DNA of 15,628 nucleotides. Source: Candidatus Pelagibacterales bacterium (GTDB taxonomy: Bacteria; Pseudomonadota; Alphaproteobacteria; Rickettsiales; UBA1997). A program made the position numbers and the translations under genes. Positions within the stretch are counted from its first letter, which is position 1. The number at the start of each line of letters is the position of its first letter. The notes below the pieces were generated by a model. The model searched no databases. It was not told the origin of the DNA and was given only the letters and a program-made list of their open reading frames with translations. Below, piece after piece: positions 6,926 to 13,031 of this stretch. The stretch is taken from positions 1 to 15,628 of the forward strand of contig VHBV01000010.1 of assembly GCA_016882165.1 (NCBI GenBank). The letters are read 5' to 3'.

Positions 6926-7534
6926 TTAAGATTTAGTTGTTTTTTCATCACCTGGTAAAACATATTTTGTTCCGTTCCAAGGCATTTCAAAATCAAAATT
7001 ACGAAATTCTTGCATTAACTTCACTGGCTCATAAACAACTCTTTTTTGATCTTCATCATAACGAACTTCTTTATAACCAGTAAGAGGAAAATCTTTACGT
7101 AAAGGATGGCCTTCAAAACCATAATCAGTCAAAATTCTACGTAAATCTGTATGACCTTTGAAAACAATACCATACATATCAAATGCTTCACGTTCAAACC
7201 AACCAGCCGATTCAAAAACTGTTGATGCAGTCTGAACTTCTTCGCCTTCATTTAAGGCAACTTTAACTGTAATTCTGTTGTTCAGTTTTAAACTTAGAAG
7301 ATTATAAATCACTTCAAACCTTGGATTTCTGACACCAATCATGTCAGCTCCGAAAACATCTAGTAAAACTTTGAACGAAAGATTTTGATCATCACGTAAA
7401 AATTTTAGAAAATTTACAATATTTTCAGAAGTAACATAAATTATAAGATTCCCATAATTTATTGGTTCTACAACTTTTGCTTCTGAAAAGTTTTCTTGAA
7501 TATACTTAGCTTGGGCTTCTAGATCTTGAATCAT
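6926..7534 (-). CDS. nuoC: NADH-quinone oxidoreductase subunit C (30 kDa)
   Basis: Peripheral-arm subunit of complex I, next to the N2 cluster and the quinone site. I start it at ATG 7532-7534, one base after the nuoB stop (TAATATG), giving 202 residues. The longer frame reaching upstream would overlap nuoB by about 100 nt and adds a non-homologous cysteine-rich leader. Signature motifs: WFEREAFDMYGI (112-123) and GHTDLRRILTDYGFEGHPLR (127-146), followed by KDFPLTGYKEVRYD and VVYEPVKLMQEFRNFDFEMPW. It is a separate NuoC rather than the NuoCD fusion of enterobacteria. nuoD does not follow; a small membrane protein does. Confidence 0.95.
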   Translation of the reverse strand: MIQDLEAQAKYIQENFSEAKVVEPINYGNLIIYVTSENIVNFLKFLRDDQNLSFKVLLDVFGADMIGVRNPRFEVIYNLLSLKLNNRITVKVALNEGEEVQTASTVFESAGWFEREAFDMYGIVFKGHTDLRRILTDYGFEGHPLRKDFPLTGYKEVRYDEDQKRVVYEPVKLMQEFRNFDFEMPWNGTKYVLPGDEKTTKS

Positions 7535-7535
7535 A

Positions 7536-8054
7536 TTATCTACTATATTTACCGGTTCTTTTAATTTTTCTTTGCAACAGCAAAACTCCATAAAGCAATG
7601 CTTCTGCAGTTGGTGGACAACCAGGAACATATACATCAACAGGCACTATACGATCACATCCTCTAACTACTGAATATGAGTAATGATAATAACCTCCACC
7701 ATTAGCACAGCTTCCCATTGAAATCACGTATCTTGGCTCTGCCATTTGATCATAAACTTTTCTTAAAGCTGGCGCCATTTTATTAGTTAAGGTTCCCGCA
7801 ACAATCATAACATCTGACTGACGAGGAGAAGGTCTAAAAATCAGACCAAAACGGTCTAAGTCATATCTACTTGCTGCAGTTTGCATCATTTCAACAGCGC
7901 AACATGCAAGACCGAAAGTCATTGGCCAAAGAGATCCTGTTCTTGCCCAATTTACAAGAGAGTCAAGCTTTGCAACAACAAAACCACGGTTATTAATTTC
8001 GTCGTTCACTTGATTCAACAAAAGATCTTGATTTAGAGGAGATAAGTTACTCAT
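7536..8054 (-). CDS. nuoB: NADH-quinone oxidoreductase subunit B (PSST)
   Basis: Carries the terminal iron-sulfur cluster N2 that passes electrons to ubiquinone. It has 172 residues. The four cluster ligands are in place: the tandem Cys51-Cys52 (in FGLACCAVEMMQ), Cys116 (MGSCANGGGYY) and Cys146 (VPGCPPTAEALLYG). RPSPRQSDVMIVAGTLTNKM is the conserved quinone-side region. It sits one base before nuoC and 123 nt after nuoA; that spacer contains a long imperfect palindrome, which is unusual for adjacent nuoA/nuoB. Confidence 0.97.
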   Translation of the reverse strand: MSNLSPLNQDLLLNQVNDEINNRGFVVAKLDSLVNWARTGSLWPMTFGLACCAVEMMQTAASRYDLDRFGLIFRPSPRQSDVMIVAGTLTNKMAPALRKVYDQMAEPRYVISMGSCANGGGYYHYSYSVVRGCDRIVPVDVYVPGCPPTAEALLYGVLLLQRKIKRTGKYSR

Positions 8055-8085
8055 TTAAAAAAGTTTTTAATATTATTTATAATTC

Positions 8086-8172
8086 TAGGTAATTACACCT
8101 TTCTTGACTTGAAAAGTACTGTTATCCTTGGCGAAGCAAATCATGACAATTGTTGCTAAGGCAAATTACCTA
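8086..8172. repeat. Long palindromic element between nuoA and nuoB
   Basis: Outer arms TAGGTAATT (8086-8094) and AATTACCTA (8164-8172) are perfect complements. Pairing continues inward to CCTT (8098-8101) and AAGG (8158-8161) across a small bulge. Inside, AGCAA (8135-8139) and TTGCT (8153-8157) can pair. The whole is an 87-nt folded element filling most of the 123-nt gap inside the nuo operon. Size and position resemble the dispersed palindromic elements known in Rickettsiales, but membership of a family is not shown. Confidence 0.55.
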
Positions 8173-8177
8173 ATTTT

Positions 8178-8570
8178 TTATTTCCATTCCAACGCACCAC
8201 GTTTCCATTCGTAAATGAAACCAACGGTAAGTAAAGTTAAAAATACAATCATTGACCAAAATCCAAAAACTCCAATTTTACCAAGAGATATAGCCCAAGG
8301 GAACAAGAAAGCAATTTCAAGATCGAAAATTATAAATAAAATTGCAACCAGGTAAAATTGAACATCAAACTCATTTCTTACTCTTCCTTCACCTTCAAAA
8401 CCACACTCATAAGGTGAAAGTTTTTCACTATCAGCTCTTCTTTTGTTTAAAATAAAAGGTATAATTATGATGGCGCAAGATAATCCAATTGCCACAGCAA
8501 GGAACATCAATATAGGCAAATATTGCGAAGTAAGCATATCAGCACTTGAACAATTCTTTAAAAAATCCAT
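8178..8570 (-). CDS. nuoA: NADH-quinone oxidoreductase subunit A
   Basis: Small membrane subunit of complex I at the junction of the membrane and peripheral arms. It has 130 residues with three membrane helices at about 18-40, 70-92 and 101-121. Diagnostic motifs: YECGFEG (54-60) in the first loop, FDLEIAFLFPW (82-92) and the C-terminal EWKRGALEWK (121-130). It is the first gene of the minus-strand nuo unit and diverges from dapA across 107 nt of very AT-rich sequence that must hold both promoters. I find no clear consensus boxes there; a TACAAT-like -10 about 20 nt before nuoA is the best candidate. Confidence 0.95.
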   Translation of the reverse strand: MDFLKNCSSADMLTSQYLPILMFLAVAIGLSCAIIIIPFILNKRRADSEKLSPYECGFEGEGRVRNEFDVQFYLVAILFIIFDLEIAFLFPWAISLGKIGVFGFWSMIVFLTLLTVGFIYEWKRGALEWK

Positions 8571-8677
8571 TTTTTGTATTATTTGTTGATTGTATTTTAA
8601 GACGCTTGAAATAATTTTTTCTCAAATATTGATCAAAATAATTTTTCCAATCAATAAAATCAATTTAAAATATTAAC

Positions 8678-9547
8678 ATGACAACTCAAACTTATACCGC
8701 ATTAATAACTCCATTCAAAAATGGCAAAATTGATGAAAAAGCTTTAGAAAATTTAGTTGAATTTCAAATAAAAAATGGAGTCGATGGTATAGTTCCTTGT
8801 GGCACAACTGGTGAATCACCAACTCTCTCTCACGAAGAACATAACTTGGTAATTGAAATATGCACTAAAGTTGCAAATAAAAGAGTTAAGATAATGGCAG
8901 GAACCGGATCAAATTCCACTGAAGAAGCTATTATGATGACCAATCATGCTAAGAAAATTGGTGTTGATTCTTGTTTGATTGTTGCTCCTTATTACAATAA
9001 GCCAACTCCTAATGGCGTTTACCAACATTTTAAGGCATTGAATGAATGTGAAATTCCTCTTATCATATATAACATCCCCGGACGTTCTGTTATAAATATT
9101 TCTGATGACAACCTAGCAAAAATTTCTGAACTAAAAAACGTTGTTGGAATTAAAGATGCTACAGGAGATCTTGCAAGAGTTGCTTCTTTACGTCTTTTGG
9201 TAAAAAAAGAATTTGCTTATTTATCAGGAGAAGATGCAACCGTAGTTGGCTTTAATGCAATGGGTGGAAATGGAGTAATTTCCGTCACTTCAAATATTGC
9301 ACCAAAAATGGTCAGTGATTTACAAAAATTTACTGCTCAAAATGATTATAAATCAGCCCTTGAAATACAAGATAAGTTAACATCTCTTCACGCTGCAATG
9401 TTTTGTGAAACCAATCCAATTCCAGTTAAATATGCTGCATCTTTAATGGGTCTATGTTCTTCAGAAATTCGTTTGCCTCTATGCGAACCATCAAGTGAAG
9501 CAAAAGCAAGAATTGAAAAAGAAATGAAAAAACTAGGGTTAATTTAG
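8678..9547 (+). CDS. dapA: 4-Hydroxy-tetrahydrodipicolinate synthase
   Basis: Condenses pyruvate with aspartate semialdehyde, the first committed step to diaminopimelate and lysine, feeding peptidoglycan. A TIM-barrel aldolase of 289 residues, normal length. The Schiff-base lysine is Lys159 in GIKDATGDL. The catalytic tyrosine is Tyr131 in YNIPGR (131-136, with Arg136 at the substrate entrance). The GTTGE loop is at 42-46 and APYYNKPT at 103-110. It stands alone: divergent from nuoA, convergent with the minus-strand pair at 9627-10620, and closed by a perfect hairpin at 9579-9622. Its presence suggests the organism makes its own diaminopimelate and so probably some peptidoglycan (inference). 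Confidence 0.96.
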   Translation: MTTQTYTALITPFKNGKIDEKALENLVEFQIKNGVDGIVPCGTTGESPTLSHEEHNLVIEICTKVANKRVKIMAGTGSNSTEEAIMMTNHAKKIGVDSCLIVAPYYNKPTPNGVYQHFKALNECEIPLIIYNIPGRSVINISDDNLAKISELKNVVGIKDATGDLARVASLRLLVKKEFAYLSGEDATVVGFNAMGGNGVISVTSNIAPKMVSDLQKFTAQNDYKSALEIQDKLTSLHAAMFCETNPIPVKYAASLMGLCSSEIRLPLCEPSSEAKARIEKEMKKLGLI

Positions 9548-9578
9548 TTTTTTTATCATGCTTCATTTACATAAATAT

Positions 9579-9622
9579 TTATTCTTTCGTCACTGCGAAG
9601 ATCGTAAGAGACGAAAGAATAA
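9579..9622. terminator. Perfect 13-bp inverted repeat in the dapA / minus-strand convergent gap (likely bidirectional terminator)
   Basis: Arms TTATTCTTTCGTC (9579-9591) and its complement (9610-9622) enclose an 18-nt loop containing ACTGCGAAGATCG. It starts 32 nt after the dapA stop and ends 4 nt before the stop codon of the opposing gene. A single hairpin could therefore end both transcripts. There is no strong T-run on either side, apart from the T-rich arm itself. The GTCACTGCGA core recalls the GTCATTGCGA type of intergenic repeat seen in Rickettsiales. Confidence 0.6.
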
Positions 9623-9626
9623 CAAA

Positions 9627-10118
9627 CTATCTTCCTCTGCTATGCTGTCTTCCAGCAGCTTTTTCTTTAGCTTCAATCATACTTGCCCAGAAACCTTTAT
9701 CACCTCTTTTGTTGAGAATTTGAGCTGACTGCACAAGATAAGTAAGTTTTTGTCCTAAAATCATTGAAGTCCAGAAACCAACTGGCTGAACTATGTCTAC
9801 AATATTTATATCATTTAATTCTTTTTTTTTCCATTCGTGATTCTGAGAGTGCATAATTTCGTAGGTTCCACTTTGCTTTTGAGACGCAAGTTCAGCTTTA
9901 GCAGCAGAATGAGCTTTTGGAAACTCGATTTTCTCTCTTTTTAGCTCTTCTTCTTCCTTAATATATTTCTTTTTTTGATATATTTTTTTAGTTCTTGTTT
10001 TCAAATTTTGAATTTTTGAATAAGCACGATCAAGTAAAATATTAAAAACAAATCTTATAACAAAAATTAAGGCAACAACAGTTACAAAACCTAAAAATAT
10101 AAATAATAGAATTTTCAT
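9627..10118 (-). CDS. Unrecognised single-span membrane protein with a duplicated GFW(T/A)SMI motif
   Basis: 163 residues; I cannot name a family. Residues 3-26 form one hydrophobic segment (signal anchor). A basic, lysine/glutamate-rich stretch at about 38-66 (KIYQKKKYIKEEEELKREK) is likely helical. The C-terminal third contains the same motif twice: GFWTSMI at 114-120 and GFWASMI at 142-148, each followed by a helix-like segment, ending in AAGRQHSRGR. The two copies are 28 residues apart, suggesting an internal duplication. The start ATG (10118) lies one base after the stop of the IalB-family gene, so the two are translationally coupled. Many positive charges after the anchor suggest the soluble part is cytoplasmic. 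No enzymatic motif is visible. Confidence 0.72.
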   Translation of the reverse strand: MKILLFIFLGFVTVVALIFVIRFVFNILLDRAYSKIQNLKTRTKKIYQKKKYIKEEEELKREKIEFPKAHSAAKAELASQKQSGTYEIMHSQNHEWKKKELNDINIVDIVQPVGFWTSMILGQKLTYLVQSAQILNKRGDKGFWASMIEAKEKAAGRQHSRGR

Positions 10119-10119
10119 T

Positions 10120-10620
10120 TTATTCCTTTATTTCAGAGCAAATTTCTTTCATTTTAGAGTAAGCTGGTACAAAACCAATTAAAGAATAAGTATCATTGAC
10201 AACTTTTCCGTTTTTTGCAATTCCACTTACAATCATTTCTTCAGATTTTTGCATTTGTTTTATAATATCAATATCATCATTTTTATCATTAGCCCATGCC
10301 AAAGTAAGGTGAGGAAAAAGATAAAATTTTTTGGATCCAAAAGAAATTTCAACATTTGATTCTTCTTGATAAAAAAATCCAGAGGAAACCGTAATTTCAT
10401 CGGCATCATTTATAATGTTATTAACCAAAAAATAAGCATCTCCTCTTTTAGTGTAATTACCTTCTTTTTTTATAGGAATTGAGGCAATATAACAAATTGT
10501 TTTATCTTTTTTTTTAGTCTTAAAAACGCTCCAATCCTGGAACTTTTCTTGTAAATCTTTAGAATAACAGTCGTTAACTAAAAAAAATATTGATAAAAAT
10601 ATTGTAAAAAAAATTTTCAT
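10120..10620 (-). CDS. IalB-family (invasion-associated locus B) secreted protein
   Basis: 166 residues with a clear N-terminal signal peptide (about 1-20, MKIFFTIFLSIFFLVNDCYS), so exported to the periplasm or beyond. The mature part follows the IalB pattern: QDWSVFKT near the start, ICYIASIP (42-49), KRGDAYFLVNNI, an EITVSSGFFYQE strand, LAWANDKNDDIDIIKQM, then DTYSLIGFVPAY and a terminal MKEIC. Cys43 and Cys161 are placed to form a disulfide. The family is named after a Bartonella protein linked to erythrocyte invasion, but it is widespread in alphaproteobacteria, including free-living ones, so no virulence role should be assumed. It is the first gene of a two-gene unit and is divergent from the atp cluster. 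Confidence 0.8.
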   Translation of the reverse strand: MKIFFTIFLSIFFLVNDCYSKDLQEKFQDWSVFKTKKKDKTICYIASIPIKKEGNYTKRGDAYFLVNNIINDADEITVSSGFFYQEESNVEISFGSKKFYLFPHLTLAWANDKNDDIDIIKQMQKSEEMIVSGIAKNGKVVNDTYSLIGFVPAYSKMKEICSEIKE

Positions 10621-10625
10621 AAAAC

Positions 10626-10653
10626 TTGACTTTTTTGCTGTAAAAACTATTTT
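10626..10653 (+). promoter_or_regulatory. Predicted promoter of the atp gene cluster
   Basis: TTGACT (-35, 10626-10631), 16-nt spacer, TATTTT (-10, 10648-10653), followed by a G+C-rich discriminator (GCCTCGGC). Transcription would begin near 10660, leaving a leader of about 90 nt before the atpB ATG. TTTTAACT (10664-10671) and AGTTAAAA (10725-10732) could pair within this leader. Confidence 0.45.
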
Positions 10654-10750
10654 GCCTCGGCTCTTTTAACTATGATTTTTGCAAAATAAGCAATTTTTAA
10701 TTAAACTTAAGCATTTCACGCAAGAGTTAAAAATCCAAACAAATTTTAAA

Positions 10751-11500
10751 ATGTCAGCAGATATTCATGAAAAACACGGTCCCCTTGAACAATTCAGAGT
10801 ACACAAAATTTTTGATATTCAATTCGGTTCATTTGACATAAGCCTTACTAACTCAGCATTCTATATGCTTTTAGCAACTGCAATTTCAGTAATATTTTTA
10901 CTTATTGCAACTGATAAAAAAGCCTTAGTTCCGTCAAGAATGCAAGTAATTGCCGAATCTCTCTATAACTTTATTATAGATATGATCAAAAGTGGTATTG
11001 GAAATGAAGGAAATAAGTTTTTTCCTTTTGTATTCAGTATCTTTACTTTCATTTTGATGTGTAACTTTTTGGGCATGACTCCTTATGGTTTCACAGCTAC
11101 AAGTCAATTTATTGTCACTGGAGCAATTTCAATGCTAGCTTTTCTTGTAATCACAATTTTTGCTTTTGCACGCAACGGAGTTGGTGGATTCTTTCATATG
11201 TTTTTACCAAGCGGAGTTCCTGTTTGGATGGCACCTGTAATTTTTGTCATAGAATTTTTCTCATTTCTAATTAGACCTATAACTCTTTCTGTTCGTCTTT
11301 TCGCAAATATGGTTGCTGGACACGTACTTTTAAAAGTTGTTGCTGGATTTATCATTTCTCTTGGAGTTATATTTGGAACATTCCCTCTTTTGTTCAGCGT
11401 AGTAATGACAGGATTCGAATTATTCGTTGCAGTTTTGCAAGCTTATATTTTCACAATCTTAGTTTGCGCTTATTTAGGGGAAGTTACAAAAGCTCACTAG
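10751..11500 (+). CDS. atpB: ATP synthase F0 subunit a
   Basis: Forms the two proton half-channels against the c-ring. From ATG 10751 it has 249 residues and begins MSADIHEKHGPLEQF, the alphaproteobacterial type of N-terminus. An upstream TTG (10679) in the same frame would add 24 unrelated residues, so I prefer the ATG, although no strong Shine-Dalgarno precedes it. The essential arginine is Arg182 in SVRLFANMVAGH. GFELFVAVLQAYIF (221-234) carries the conserved Glu223 and Gln230. PFVFSIFTFILMCNFLGMTPY is the conserved second-helix region. No atpI is found upstream; the neighbour is the divergent IalB-family gene. A 215-nt gap separates it from atpE. Confidence 0.95.
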   Translation: MSADIHEKHGPLEQFRVHKIFDIQFGSFDISLTNSAFYMLLATAISVIFLLIATDKKALVPSRMQVIAESLYNFIIDMIKSGIGNEGNKFFPFVFSIFTFILMCNFLGMTPYGFTATSQFIVTGAISMLAFLVITIFAFARNGVGGFFHMFLPSGVPVWMAPVIFVIEFFSFLIRPITLSVRLFANMVAGHVLLKVVAGFIISLGVIFGTFPLLFSVVMTGFELFVAVLQAYIFTILVCAYLGEVTKAH

Positions 11501-11528
11501 AAAACTCTTAAAATAATATTAAAAAGAA

Positions 11529-11563
11529 TTTGATCTTAGCTTATTAATGATCAAAAGCTTTTT
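11529..11563 (+). terminator. Weak hairpin(s) with a T-run after atpB
   Basis: TTTGATC (11529-11535) and GATCAAA (11549-11555) form a perfect 7-bp stem. Alternatively AGCTT (11538-11542) pairs with AAGCT (11555-11559) directly before TTTT. The two pairings exclude each other. Partial termination or an RNA-processing site between atpB and atpE is possible. Confidence 0.35.
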
Positions 11564-11622
11564 CACCAAAAAAAGCGAAAGAAGACCGGATAAATGGAAG
11601 AAATAAGCAGATGAAATTGGAT

Positions 11623-11648
11623 TTATTTTCTTAATCTAAAGAAAATAA
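11623..11648. repeat. AT-rich perfect inverted repeat upstream of atpE
   Basis: TTATTTTCTT (11623-11632) and AAGAAAATAA (11639-11648) with a 6-nt loop. It lies just upstream of the predicted atpE -10 box. Because the arms are nearly all A-T, chance occurrence in such a genome cannot be excluded. Confidence 0.45.
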
Positions 11649-11657
11649 TTCTTAGAA

Positions 11658-11684
11658 TTGAAAAAATTGTTATAATTTTTTCAA
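11658..11684 (+). promoter_or_regulatory. Perfect palindrome containing a TATAAT box, candidate internal promoter of atpE
   Basis: TTGAAAAAATT (11658-11668) and AATTTTTTCAA (11674-11684) are 11-bp perfect arms around GTTAT. The right half contains a consensus TATAAT (11671-11676). Transcription would start near 11683, about 33 nt before the atpE ATG. No good -35 is visible at the proper distance, so the promoter is tentative. Confidence 0.4.
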
Positions 11685-11715
11685 AATATTTTAACTCTAA
11701 TTTTAGGTAATTAAA

Positions 11716-11952
11716 ATGGAACCAACAACAGCTCTAGTATCTTTAAAATTTATCGGCGTAGGTTTATTATCAATTGGTATGGCTGCAGCAGCTATAGCAA
11801 TTGGAAACATCTTTGGAGCGTTTTTTAATGCAATTGCAAGAAACCCTTCTGCAGCTCCAAAAATTGAAAAGTATATTTATATTGCAGTTGGCCTTGCTGA
11901 AGCTATGGGTATCTTCGCTGTACTTTTAGCTTTCTTGATCTTGTTCTCATAA
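11716..11952 (+). CDS. atpE: ATP synthase F0 subunit c
   Basis: Proteolipid that builds the rotating c-ring. It has 78 residues in a two-helix hairpin: helix 1 at about 10-40, polar loop Arg42-Asn43-Pro44, helix 2 at about 53-77. The proton-carrying carboxylate is Glu62 in GLAEAMGIF. The N-terminus with SLKFIGVGLLSIGM and the ARNPSA loop is close to what I remember of Rickettsia subunit c. Helix 1 has several alanines where many c subunits have a glycine ladder (GMAAAAIAIGNIFGAFF), which may affect ring size. A Shine-Dalgarno-like AGG lies 8 nt before the ATG within TTTAGGTAA, a string repeated before the b' gene. Subunit c is needed in about ten copies per enzyme, which fits a promoter of its own. 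Confidence 0.97.
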   Translation: MEPTTALVSLKFIGVGLLSIGMAAAAIAIGNIFGAFFNAIARNPSAAPKIEKYIYIAVGLAEAMGIFAVLLAFLILFS

Positions 11953-11962
11953 TAAGAATAAA

Positions 11963-12032
11963 TGTCATTGCAAAAAGCATTTGTAAAAGAATTCAACTTT
12001 TTGATTACCTTTACTTATCTTTTGCAATGACA
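11963..12032. repeat. Palindromic element between atpE and atpF'
   Basis: Outer arms TGTCATTGCAAAA (11963-11975) and its exact complement (12020-12032) are 13-bp perfect. The 44-nt interior can form a second, imperfect stem (AAAAG/CTTTT). It begins 10 nt after the atpE stop and fills over half of the 128-nt gap. The terminal TGTCATTGC/GCAATGACA is the sequence often found at the ends of Rickettsiales intergenic palindromic repeats (recalled, not searched). Confidence 0.65.
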
Positions 12033-12080
12033 AGAGATTTTTATTTCTGAAAAATAATTTAATTAAAATTTAGGTAAAAG

Positions 12081-12521
12081 ATGCCGCAATTTGATCCTAC
12101 TACCATAGATGCAGACAGTTCACAGATTTTTTGGTTTCTATTCTGTTTCGCGATTCTTTATTATTTTGTAAGCAACGTAATACTGCCAAGAATTCGCGAC
12201 ATTATTAAAGAAAGACAAGCAGTAATTGCAAACGATATTGCTTTGGGAAATTCACTTGAAAAACAAATAGAAGAATTACAGAGAAAAACTGATTCTATTC
12301 TTAAAGAATCTTCAAAAAACTATCAGGAAAAGATTGATGCTGCAACCAAATCTGCTAATGCAACAAGAGAAAAATTATTGCAAGAATTAAAGGAAGAAAT
12401 TGAGAAAAAAACCAATAAATCAAAGGAAGAAATCAAAAATTTTGTTTCTGAATCAAAAACTAAAAGTGATTCAGTAATTCAAGATTTAACAAAAACTATT
12501 AAAGAAAAACTTTTTAACTAA
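12081..12521 (+). CDS. atpF': ATP synthase F0 subunit b'
   Basis: The b' half of the heterodimeric peripheral stalk found in alphaproteobacteria and phototrophs. 146 residues. The N-terminus MPQFDPTTIDADSSQIFWFLFCFAILY is the diagnostic b' start (compare the usual MPQFDP....QIFWL). One membrane helix lies at about 14-34, then LPRIRDIIKERQAVIANDI and a long charged coiled coil to the end, with lysine/glutamate runs at about 100-120. AGG lies 6 nt before the ATG. Order a-c-b'-b is the standard alphaproteobacterial F0 operon; the F1 genes are not in this window. Confidence 0.93.
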   Translation: MPQFDPTTIDADSSQIFWFLFCFAILYYFVSNVILPRIRDIIKERQAVIANDIALGNSLEKQIEELQRKTDSILKESSKNYQEKIDAATKSANATREKLLQELKEEIEKKTNKSKEEIKNFVSESKTKSDSVIQDLTKTIKEKLFN

Positions 12522-12525
12522 AACT

Positions 12526-13005
12526 ATGTTTGATGAAAAATTTTGGTTGGGAATAGCATTTCTAATCGTTGCTGGATCAATTGTAAAGTGGGTTTTCCCT
12601 ATAATTGCTCGATCTCTAGATAATAAATCAAAATCAATTGCTGAAGAAATTTTAACAGCAAAAGAAATGAAAGAAGCAGCTGAAAGACTTCTTGCTTCTG
12701 CTGAAAAATATTACAATGAATCTCTAGCACAATCACAAAAATTGATCAAAGATGCTGAAATTGAAGCTGCAAGATTTTTATCTGACGCTCAAAAAAGTGT
12801 TAATGATGAAGTTTCTAAAAGAACTTCTGTTGCTTATGATAGAATTAAGTTAGAAGAGGAAAAAGCAATTAGAGATGTGAAAAAAGCAATTATTGCTGCT
12901 GCAATTCACACTGTTGAAATTGAAAGTTCTAAAGGATTGAGCAAAAAAGATAATGATCAAATTTTGTCTCAAGCTACACAAAATTTTAGCAAAATTGTTC
13001 ATTAA
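12526..13005 (+). CDS. atpF: ATP synthase F0 subunit b
   Basis: Second peripheral-stalk subunit, 159 residues, pairing with b'. One membrane segment is at about 6-28 (FWLGIAFLIVAGSIVKWVFPII), then a long coiled coil: SIAEEILTAKEMKEAAERLL through KAIRDVKKAIIAAAIHTVEIE. The family's alanine-rich VxxAAI-type segment is at about 120-131. The start is 4 nt after the b' stop, so the two are co-expressed. There is no frameshift or truncation. Followed after 26 nt by pheT. Confidence 0.93.
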   Translation: MFDEKFWLGIAFLIVAGSIVKWVFPIIARSLDNKSKSIAEEILTAKEMKEAAERLLASAEKYYNESLAQSQKLIKDAEIEAARFLSDAQKSVNDEVSKRTSVAYDRIKLEEEKAIRDVKKAIIAAAIHTVEIESSKGLSKKDNDQILSQATQNFSKIVH

Positions 13006-13031
13006 TTTTGCTAGATAATTAAATAACTCCG

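Noticed and set aside
7535..7639. Upstream extension of nuoC overlapping nuoB
   Set aside because: Overlaps the highly conserved 3' part of nuoB in another frame. The ATG one base after the nuoB stop is the standard coupled start.
10120..10620. Reading Cys18 of the IalB-family protein as a lipobox cysteine
   Set aside because: The preceding residues (VND) do not fit the L-(A/S)-(G/A)-C pattern; ordinary signal-peptidase cleavage after residue 20 fits better.
10672..10689. Five-codon leader peptide (MIFAK) before atpB
   Set aside because: No ribosome binding site, no enrichment of a regulating codon, and very short open frames are common by chance.
10679..10750. TTG-initiated 24-residue extension of atpB
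   Set aside because: The extra residues do not look like AtpB, overlap the leader, and ATG 10751 gives the expected N-terminus and length.
11508..11522. TTAA-N7-TTAA, a perfect match to the CtrA box, after atpB
   Set aside because: Such a motif is expected several times by chance in 15 kb at this base composition, and no promoter lies beside it.
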